64,000 bases of DNA from Flavivirga aquatica (GTDB lineage: Bacteria; Bacteroidota; Bacteroidia; Flavobacteriales; Flavobacteriaceae), in assembly GCF_001747085.1 (NCBI RefSeq), contig NZ_MDJD01000034.1, positions 310,001 through 374,000 of the forward strand, written 5' to 3'. A program made the position numbers and the translations under genes. The notes beneath the pieces were generated by a model, which searched no databases, was not told the DNA's origin, and was given only the letters and a program-made list of their open reading frames with translations. Numbering within the stretch: the first letter of the stretch is position 1; every line of letters begins with the position of its first letter. Shown piece by piece: positions 16,735 to 28,700 of this stretch.

Positions 16735-19700
16735 ATGGAAAATAAAAAACCGCCAGCCATGAAAAAACCTACTTTTTTAAACAATTGGATAGTTGTTTTA
16801 GGATTACTGTTTACTGTACAATCATTTGCTCAGAATTTTGTGCCTTTTGGTGCACCTACATTTGATAAAGATTTAAGGGGAGATATCCTTTTAATAGGTA
16901 ATAATATTTTAGGTGAAAATAATAATAACTTTAATGATAATGTGACGACAAATGATGATGTTAATATGCAGTATATTGATATTGATGGTGATCCAACAAC
17001 ATTCAGTTCAAGTAGTTCAAATCTGGTTATTCCCCCTGCATCATCATCATGTTATAAAATAGCCTATGCTGGTTTATATTGGAGTGCTGTTACTAAGGGA
17101 ACGGCGCCTTTTAGAAATGTTAAATTTAAGGGACCTAGTGGAGGATATAATGATATTACAGGAACAGTAATTTACGATGCAGGTAGCGTGACTGCAGATA
17201 CGGGTAATAGTTTTCCTTATGTTTGTTATGCAGATGTAACAAGTATAGTACAAGGTTTAACGCTTAATTCAGGAACATATACAGTGGCAAATGTATCAAG
17301 TGCACTAGGTCAAACAAATAACTTTAGACCACGAAATTATACAGGATACTCGGCAGGCTGGTCCCTTTTTATAGTATATGAAGATCCTAATTTAACTGGT
17401 AAATCTATTACTACTTTTGATGGTTTTAGTGCTATTAGTGCTGCTGCTAACCCAACGTTAGATATTCCTCTTTCTGGATTTAGAACCATACCAACAGGTC
17501 CTGTTCGAGCAAAATTTGCATTTGCGGCATTAGAAGGAGATAAACCACTTGCTGGAGATTATTTAAGGATTAATGGAACAAATTTATTTAATGGTACACA
17601 ACGTCCATCAAATAATTTCTTTAATAGTAATATAACCCAAAGTGGTAGTAGAATACCAAATAGTAGTAATACTTTAGGTTTCGACACAGGTATAATAACT
17701 GTGCCAAATCCATCAAATAATGTTATTGCAAATAATGATACTTCTGCAACAATTAGGTTAGGAACGAATCAAGATACTTATTTTGAATATTTTGTGGCTT
17801 TTGCAGTAGATATTATTGAACCTAATATTGTTCTTACTAAAATAGTTGAGGACGAGTTTGGGAATGATATTGGTGGTGATGTAGTTAACTTAGGCCAAGA
17901 ATTAAATTATGTTATTGGGTTTAAAAATACAGGTAACGATGATGCAAGAGGTTTAACAATAAGAGATGTACTTCCTGTAAATGTGGATTTTGATTATCCT
18001 GCAGATTTAGATGTATTACCTCCAGGTGTTACCGTACAAAGTTATAATGCATCAACAAGAGAGATTGTTTTTAGAGTAAACAACTCAGTTGTAGAAATTA
18101 ATGATCCGACACTTGAAATACGTTTTAAAGTGAATGTTGTAACATCTTGTAGTGAGTTGAGTGATGTATGTTCTAACCTCGTCGATAATCAAGCTTTTGC
18201 TACTTATAGAGGGACGCAGAATCCAGATTTTTTAATTTCAGACGATCCAAGTTTTGATACAAATACAGGGTGTTTGTTAACTCCAAAAGCTACCAATATT
18301 TTAGCAGATATAGATGCATGTTCATTTGTTGAGAATGTATCTCTTTGTGGGGCAAGTACAATTTTAGAAGCTGCCGAAGGATATACGACGTATTCATGGT
18401 CAACTAACCCTTCTGGGACATCACCAATTGGAAATGAAAGAGAATTGACAATTACAAGTCCGGGAACATATTATGTTCACAATACAGCACCAGCGCCTTG
18501 TTTATCTATTGTTCAAGAATTCAGGGTAACAATTTTTGGATCTGGTGTAATAAATCCTATAGAAGCTTTTGCTGACGAAGTTGCTATATGTCCAGATGGT
18601 GGAGCGCGTTTGCCTTATATATTTTTATGTGGGGCTAGTGATTCTAGGTTTATTCAAACAGGTATTACGGATACTTCAGATATAGTATGGGACAGATTAA
18701 ATGAAGGTTCATGTACGGCAGTAACAGATATAAGATGTGCTAATGTTAGTGATTCTTGTACATGGATTCGAGAAGCTACAGGGCCAGATTTTACAGCAGA
18801 TACTGCAGGTCAATACAGGTTAACTTTAAGGTACTTAGGGAGTTGTGTTAGTGAGTTTTATTTTAATGTATATGAAAACATATTAGAACCTACATTTACA
18901 TCAAGAGACATTGTTTGTACAACACCAGGGCAAATAGTTGTAGGTGATGTACCCAGTGGTTATGAATATAGCCTTGATGGAGTTACTTACCAATCAAGTA
19001 ATACATTTTCTGTTACTACACCAAATAATTATACTGTTTATATAAGACAAACAGGAATTTTAGCAAACCCTTGTATATTTACAATACCAAGTGTTCAAAT
19101 AAGACAAAGAAACTTTACTGTTTCAACAACAATAATACAGCCTTTATGTAGTGGAGATACTGGTAGTGTAGTAGTAGCGGCAAATGATGTTGAGCCACAA
19201 TATTCTTTTGCAATATATGATGACACCTCAACATTGGTAAATAGTGTAGGCCCTATTACTCCTAGTAGTTATACGTTTCCAAGTTTAAATCCAGGAATAT
19301 ATGAAGTAAGAGTATCTACGGAAGATGGTTGTACACATAGTGAGTCTATTGAAATTGAAGATCCAGATCCTCTAACTGTGACTTCCGCACTTACAACACC
19401 ATTAACATGTACAGATGGAGAAATTACAATATATCCTGTTGGAGGAACAGCACCGTATTTTTATTATATTAATAGTCCAACTGTTTTTCAAGGGACACCT
19501 GAGTATGTTGTGACAACTCCTGGAGTATATAATATTAGAGTCGTTGATAGTAATAACTGTGAAGCAACTACATCTATAACGGTAGATGCAACTTTACCAC
19601 CAGATTTTAACGTTATAAAAACAGATATTCTATGTTCAGGTTCTGGTAATACAGGAATAATAAATGTAAATGTTAATAATGCCAATGGTAATACATTACA

Positions 19701-22700
19701 ATATAGTATTAATAATGGGGTTACATTTTCTAATGCTCCGCTTTTCCCAAACCTTTCAGCAGGAAATTATGAAGTAGTTGTACAGTATACTACAGGAACT
19801 AGCACCTGTGTAACACCACCACAAACAATACGAATTGATGCAATTTCTGCTGTAACAGGAACAGCAACATTAACTACGCCTTATACATGTGATAATGATG
19901 GTGTTATAACAGTTTCTGGAGTCACTGGAGGTACAGGATCTTATACATATAGTATAGATGGTGTGACATTTCAATCTGGAAATACATTTGCAGGTTTAAC
20001 AGATGGTACTTACACGGTAACGATAGCAGATAGTAATAACTGTGCGTTTACAGTAAGCCCAGCTATAGTTATAGATCCGTTAAATCCTCCAACAGATTTA
20101 ACTTTCGCTAATACTGCTTTAACTTGTCCAACAAATACAACTACAGTTACCATAACACCAACAGGAGGTACTGGAACATTAGAATATAGAATTACAGCCC
20201 CATCAGGAGCAGCAACAGTATTCCAAAACTCAAATACTTTTCCAGGATTAGTACCAAATGTTTATACTTTTGAAGTTAGAGACGAAAATAATTGTATCTA
20301 TAGTGAATCTTATAATATTGTAGCTTTACCTACTATAACTGCTGTAGGACAATTAATAAATAATATTAGTTGTTTAACGTCATCAGATGGAGCAGTACGT
20401 TTTACTATATCAGGATCAACAAATTATAGTTATGTATTTGATTCAGATCCAATAGTAACAGGACACTCAGCATCAGTGATTCCATTTACAGGGTTAACTG
20501 CTGGAGATCATACTATTACCATAACAGATGATGATACAAATTGTACTGTCACAGAAACAGTACGAGTAGAAGAACCAGCATTATCATTAAGTGTCTCAGC
20601 TGTAGCATCACCAATAACATGTAATGTAGATGGCAGTGTAGAAATAACAGCTGTAGGCGGATGGGGAGGTTATGAGTATAGTTTAACCCAACCCGATGCA
20701 ACAGTTTTAGCATTCCAAGCAAGTAATACATTTACAGGATTAATTCAAACAGGATCTTATACAGTAACAGTTAGAGACACAAATGGATGTGAAGAAACAA
20801 CAACATTTACTTTAGCAACACCAATAGCTCCAACAGCAAATATAGATGGCGCATCAAATTTATGTTATGATCCATCAACTAGCGGAGCAACATTAGTTGT
20901 TTCAGCAATGGGGGGGCAACCACCATATGACTATAATATAAATGGCGGTGCCTTTAATTCTAATAATACGTTTACAGGATTAACACCAGGAAGTTATACA
21001 ATAATAGTAAGAGATGCTTATGGTTGTACATTTACTTTACCAGCACAAACCATAGCACCAGAACTAACATTAAGTACAGTATTAACAAAAGACTTAGACT
21101 GTACAGTATCACCAGATGCAGTAATAACAGGAACAATTACAGGAGGAACAGCACCGTATACCTTGGAATTATCTACAGGAGGAGGAGCTTATGCAGCAAT
21201 AACACCACCAACAGGATTAAGTTTTACAGATACACAAACTACAGATAATACGTATCAATATAGAATTACAGACGCTAATGGTTGTCAAGTAGAATCTGGA
21301 GTTGTAACAATTAATGCATTGGTTCCTGTAGCAGTTACAGTAACACCAGTAGATCCAACATGTAATGGAGCAGCAGATGGTTCAGTGCAGCTTGTCGCTA
21401 CAGGAGGAGAAGGCTCTTATACATATAGTTTTAATGGTAGTGCTTTTACAACAACATCATTATATAATGGTTTAAGTGCAGGAGTATCATATTCATATGA
21501 AGTAAGAGATAGTGAGAATTGTTCGTTTACAGGAACAATAACATTAACAGAGCCAACAGTATTATTAACAACAGCAACAATAACGACTCCTTTTAGTTGC
21601 GATGTGAGTAATGTAAATCAACCAGCTACAATAACAGTAACTGCAAGTCAAGGTACGGCACCATATCAATATAATTTTAATGCATCAGGTTATAGTACGA
21701 CTAATACATTAACAATTAATGATACAGGAGTAGATCAAACAATTTCATACTCAGTAAGAGATGCACAGGGTTGTATAACAAATAACAGCATAATAGTACC
21801 TGCATTAAATCCACCAACAGATTTATCTTTTACGCCATCAGGTTCAGTTACATGTGCAATTACAACAACAGATATAACATTAGTAGCAACAAATGGTGTA
21901 GGATCGTTAACTTATGAAATTACATCACCTGTAGCTTCAGCAGTATCAAATACAACAGGTAATTTTACAGGATTAACACCAAACACTTATATTTTTAGAG
22001 TAACAGATGCCAACGGATGTTATTACGAAGAGTCTTATAGAGTAGAACCAGTAACAAATATTACAGTATCAGGATCTTTAGGAAGTAATATATCTTGTAT
22101 AGGAAGTTCGGATGGATCTGTAAACTTTACCGTAGGAGATTTTTCAGGAACTTACAGTTATGTATTTGATGGTAATCCTAGTGTAACAGGACAAACAGGA
22201 CTCATTATACCAACTTTTACAGGGTTATCTGCAGGAAATCATACTATTACAATAACTGATGAAGTTACAGGTTGTACAGCGACAGCTACAGTACGTGTAG
22301 AAGCACCAGCCGTAGCTTTAAGTGTAACAACGATTGCATCACCAATAACCTGTGATGCTTCAGGAAGTGTAGAAATTACAGCTTTAGGAGGTTGGGGAGG
22401 CTATGAGTACAGTTTAACACAGCCAGATGCAAGTGTTCTAGCTTTTCAAACAAGTAATACGTTTACAGGATTAACTCAAACAGGCTCTTATACAGTAACA
22501 GTTAGAGACACAAATGGATGTGAAGAAACAACAACATTTACTTTAGCAACACCAATAGCTCCAACAGCAAGTATAGATGCCGCATCAAATTTATGTTATG
22601 ATCCATCAACTAGTGGCGCAACATTAGTTGTTTCAGCAACAGGGGGGCAACCACCATATGACTATAATATAAATGGAGGGGCATTTAATTCAAGTAATAC

Positions 22701-25700
22701 ATTTACAGCCTTAACACCAGGAAGTTATACAATAATAGTAAGAGATGCTTATGGTTGTACATTTACTTTACCAGCACAAACCATAGCACCAGAACTAACA
22801 TTAAGTACAGTATTAACAAAAGACTTAGACTGTACAGTATCACCAGATGCAGTAATAACAGGAACAATTACAGGAGGAACAGCACCGTATACCTTGGAAT
22901 TATCTACAGGAGGAGGAGCTTATGCAGCAATAACACCACCAACAGGATTAAGTTTTACAGATACACAAACTACAGATAATACGTATCAATATAGAATTAC
23001 AGACGCTAATGGTTGTCAAGTAGAATCATCTGTGATAACTATTAATCCATTAATAAGCCCATTAACAGCAACAACTACGCTAGTAAATCCAACATGTAAT
23101 GGAGATTCAGATGGTTCAATAAGATTAGATGCTACTACAGGAGAGTTACCTTTTACTTACAGCATAGATGGCGGTACAACATTTGTATCTTCAAATGTAT
23201 TTGGAGGTTTAACAGCAGGTAGTTATAATTATGTCGTAAGAGATAGTAAAAGTTGTGAAGCAACAGGAACTGTTACTCTAATAGATCCTGCACCTATAGA
23301 TGTTACTATAACTTCAACTCCAATAGTATGTAATGTAAATACACTAGGTAGTTTTGATGCTGTAATAACATCAGGAGGTCAAGCTCCGTTTACCTATACA
23401 CTTTATGATAGAAGTTTTAACCAATTGTCAACATCTGGAGCAACACCAGCAACATCTTTTAATTTTCCTGGGTTAACTTTTGGAGATTACTATATTACAG
23501 TAGTGGATAATTTAGGATGTGAATTTAACAGTGGTATACAAAGAATAGAGACGCCACCAATTTTAACTTTAACAGGTTTTGTAGATTCTAATAATTGTGC
23601 TACAGGAGTAGATTATACAGTGTCAACATCAGGAGGAGCAAGTCCATTTGTATTCTCTATTTTTGGACAACCTGGAACAGCATCTCCAGCACAAGTAAGT
23701 CCTATTTATACTTTTACAGGCTTGATGCATAATACAACTTACTTTTTACAAGTACAGGATGTAAATAATTGTATTTCAATTTTAGAAATAACAACACCAT
23801 CAGCGCCATCATCTATAGAAATTACAGGAACTACAGCTACAAATGTAACTTGTAATGGCGCTTCAAATGGTAGATTAGATTTTACAGTTCAAAACTATGA
23901 TGGAACGGTTACAGATATAAATTATCAAATTTTAGATGCTCTTTCTTTAGTCCCAATAGCACCAGCTATTAATGGAACATTAACAGGTGTAGCAGGAGGT
24001 CCAGTTTCAGGAAGCATTACAACACTACCTGCAGGAAGTTATGTGTTAAATGTTACAGAAGTTGGAGGAACGGCTTGTTCTGATAATTTTAGCTTTATAA
24101 TAACTCAACCTATAGAACCTGTTACTGCAACAGTTACAGCTAATGTAAATGCAAATTGTAATTCAGGAGCTCAAGTAACAGTAAGAGCGATAGGAGGTAC
24201 AGGTCCATATTTATACGAAGCAGGTTCAGTAGGATTTATTACAGGAACAGGAGAGGTGACTCCTACTAATAATAATGTGTTAATTTTAGATCCAGTTACT
24301 AGAACAAACTGGGAAATATTAGTTACCGATAGTAATGGTTGTACATTTAGATTTAATGAGTCTGTTACAAGTGACCCAAGTCCTATACTTGATGCTATAC
24401 CAGCACAATGTTACACTGGTAGCCCTTTAACATATACTTTATCATCATCATCACCAATAGTAGGTACACCAACGTATTCAGTAGGAAATGGTTTTCAAGC
24501 TAGTCCAACTTTTACGATAAGTGCGCCAGGAACTTATACATTTACAATAAGAGATGGTAATGGATGTAGAGATTCGGAAACAATAACAATTAATCCAGCC
24601 TTAGATGTTATTTCTTTAATAACAACATTGCCATCATGTAGTGATGACGATGGTGTATTTGAAGTAACAGGAGCAGGAGGTTCAGGATCTTATACATATT
24701 CTATACTACCAAGTCCAGGAACAGTTACTTTAACAGGAAATACTTTTAGTGGTGTACCATCAGGAAGTTATACAGTAACCATAGAAGATACAGTTACAAG
24801 TTGTACAGATACAGTAGTTGTAGATTTAGAGTCTGCAACACCAGTAACATTTACAGCTACACCAAGTGATGTAAGTTGTAATGGCGGTAATGATGGAGTA
24901 ATAACGGTAGATTTGCCAGCAAGTAATGATAATCCATTATATAGTTATGCTATTACCGCAGGTCCATCTACAGTAGCAGCACAAGGTTCAAATATATTTA
25001 CAGGATTAGCAGCTGGATCTTACACAGTTGAAGTCACTTCAGGAAGAGGTTGTGTTTCAACACAAGCTGTGGTTGTAGGAGAGCCAATTCTTTTAAATGC
25101 AACAGCAGCAGTAAGTACAGCGTTTAGTTGTAGTGTAACCAATGCAAGTGTATCAGGAGAAATAACAGTAACGGTAACAGCAGGAACAGGAACAGCACCT
25201 TATCAATACAGTATAAATGGTTCAGGCTTTAGCGGAAGTAATACTTTAACATTAAATGATACAGGAGTAGATCAAATTATTCCATATTCAGTATTAGATA
25301 CAAATGGATGTACATTTAATGATACAGTTACAATATTAGCATTAGATCCACCAACAGATTTAGATTTTTCAGCATCAGGTCCAATTACATGTTTAGCATT
25401 AACGACTGATGTTACATTAACAGCAACGGACGGTATAGGCACTTTAACTTATGAAATTACATCACCAGCATCAGCAGTAACATCTAATGCTACAGGTATT
25501 TTTACAGGGTTAACTCCAAATAATTATATATTTAGAGTCACTGATGCCAATGGATGTTATTATGAAGAATCATATATAATAGATTCAGTAACTAATATAA
25601 CAGTGTCAGGTTCATTAGTAAATGATGTAAATTGTAATGGAGCAGGAGATGGAGCTGTAAGTTTTACAGTTGGAGATTTTGCAGGAACTTACAGTTATGT

Positions 25701-28700
25701 ATTTGATGGAAACCCTGCAGTAACAGCACAATCTGCGACAACAATTTCATTTGGAAGTTTAACACCAGGAAACCATACAATAACAATAACGGATGAAGCG
25801 ACAGGCTGTACAGCTACAGAAACAATAAATGTATCCGAACCAGCAGCAGCTTTATCGTATACAACGGTAGCTACTAATGTATTTTGTAGTAATGATGAAT
25901 CACTTATAACAGTAACAACATCAGGAGGTACACCAAACTATAGATATGCAGTAGTTATATCAGGAAGTGCAGCTCCAGGGTTAGTAGCTTATGGTAATAG
26001 TAATGTACTAACAGTAGATACTAATTCAGCAACAAACTTAGCATGGGATGTTTATGTAATAGATGCTAATGAATGTCTTGAAATGCAAACAGTTACTATA
26101 ATTAATGATCCATTACCAACAGTAACGGTTCCAGCATTGGCTTCTAATCAATGTGATTTAACAGGCGTACCATATGAGTTTACAGTAACAGCAAGTACAG
26201 GAGTGGGACCTTTTACCTACTCAATAGATGGCGTAAATTTCCAATCAAGTGATACTTTTACAGTATCAACACCAGGAAATTATACAGTAACTATTAAAGA
26301 TGTTCATGGCTGTACAGCAGTTAGTCCAACATCAGTAACAATTTATCCAGCCTTAGATGTAACACCAACGATTACGACATTACCATCATGTAATGATGAT
26401 GACGGAGAGTTTACAGTAACAGGCTCAGGAGGATCAGGAGCAGGGAATTATACATATTCTATACTTCCAAGACCAGGCCCAGTAACAGACACGGCAACAG
26501 GTTTTGCAGGCGTACCATCGGGAAGCTACACAGTAACTATTACGGATACAGTTACAGGATGTACCGATACAGTTGTAGTAAATTTAGAATCAGCAACTCG
26601 AGTAACATTTACAGCTACACCAAGTGATGTAAGTTGTAATGGCGGATCAGATGGTGTTATCACAGTTAATTTACCAGTAAGTAATGATAATCCAATATAC
26701 AGTTATGCTATTACAGCAGGACCAATAACACGAGGATCACAAAACTCAAATATATTTACAGGGTTATTAGCAGGATCTTATACCGTTGAAGTGACCTCAG
26801 GAAGAGGCTGTATTTTAACAGATGTTGTAATTGTAGGAGAGCCAAACCCATTAATAATAGACGATGCTAGTGCTACTCCTTTTGGATGTACACCAGATAA
26901 TTCTGTGAACACCTCTTTACTTACAATTACAGCTAGCGGAGGAACAGCTCCATATACATATAGTATAGACGGAGTAAATTATTTCACTACGAATACTTTT
27001 GATATTATTGATACAGGAGCCGTTCAAAGTATTATAGCATATGTAAAAGATGCAAATAATTGTACTGAACCAAGTGCTATTCCTGTTATAATAGCGCCGT
27101 TACCAGAATTAACAGCAGCAGTAGCAGCTATTGCAACACCTATAGATTGTAATAACACAGGTTCTGTAGTTATAAATGTAATGGGAGGATCTGGTAATTT
27201 TACTTATAGAATGTTACCAGGAGGGACAGCACAACCAGGAAATACATTTAGTATTCCTGGATCTGGAACTTACCATTTTGAAGTGATTGACGGAGATACA
27301 GGGTGTACTATAGAGACATTGCCTTTTGAGGTATTACCTTTTGATACTATTGATGTTGTAGCAACCCCAACATCGGGAGTTACTTGTTTTGGAGACACTA
27401 ATGGTGCTTTTGAAATTAATGTTACAGGTTATACGGGGGGGTATGATTATGAAGTGTTTGATGGATCTGGTACATCTGTAAGAGTTGTTACTGGAGCCAA
27501 TACCATAACAAATCCATTATCAATAAATGGGCTTTCTGGAGGTAATTATACAGTTGTAGTTAGAGAAACTGATAGTCCTTTCTGTGATACAGCATCTAAT
27601 GTAATTACAATAGAATCTCCTTCAGAAGTTCTAGATTTAGCACATTTTGAAACCTCTGTGACTTGTGATAATAATGCAGGTACAATTACAGCTATTCCTA
27701 GCGGTGGTTGGGGAAGTTATGAGTATCAATTAGTAGGAGCAATAACAGGTTTAAATAGAGCATTTTCTTCAAACCCAGTTTTTACAGACTTGGAGGCAGA
27801 TGATTATACTCTTACTGTTAGAGATTTAAGAGGATGTCAAGAGTTTACAAGTATTTTAATGAGTATTCCTACTGCAATAAATGCAACAGTAATGCCAGAT
27901 ATAACATTGTTAACATGTTTTGGTGATACTAATGCAACGATAACGGCAAGTAGCGTAACTGGAGGTCAAGGAAGTAATTATACTTACACACTAAATACCT
28001 TCAATGCTTTAGGTGCTTTAGTAAGTTCATCTGGACCTCAAACAGATCCAAATTTTAGTGGATTAGGAGCAGGTACTTATAATATAGTTATTACAGATGG
28101 GTATAATTGTACATTTACTTCAGCGGATATTGTTATATCTGAGCCAACAGAAGTACAAGTAAGCTTAGTAAAAGAAACTTCACAAACGTGTTTAACAGAC
28201 GCTCAACTTACATTAAGTGCTATTGGAGGTACACCGCCATATGAATATAGTACTGACGCATCATTTACAACAGTTTTTGGTTCTTTTACAACATCGACAA
28301 CATTTCCTGTAGCTATTGGAAACTATACTTACTATGTTAGAGATGCTAATAATTGTGTATCTAATGTATCTAATCAAATAAATATAGATCCGTTACCAAC
28401 ATTGGTAGTTGAGATTGATGTAGATGCAAGTGATATTGTTATTAACTGTGCAGGAGAAACTACAGGAGTTATTGTAGCGACTGCTCAAGGTGGTTTAGGT
28501 AATTATGTTTATACATTACAAAATGGATCTGGAGTTGATATAACTCCAATTCCTACTCAAGTTTCTCCAGGTGTCTTTACAGATTTACCAGCTGGCGTTT
28601 ATCAAGTAAGAGTAGATAGTGACGATTGTATTGCATCATCTAATTCAGTTTCTATAATAGAGCCACTTACACAATTTACAGCAAGTTTCACAGAGACAGA

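Noticed and set aside
21024-22979. Two identical 74-residue open frames in an alternative frame (21024-21248 and 22755-22979).
   Set aside because: They are shadows of the duplicated adhesin segment; their identity only reflects the 317-base DNA identity, and their composition is not protein-like.
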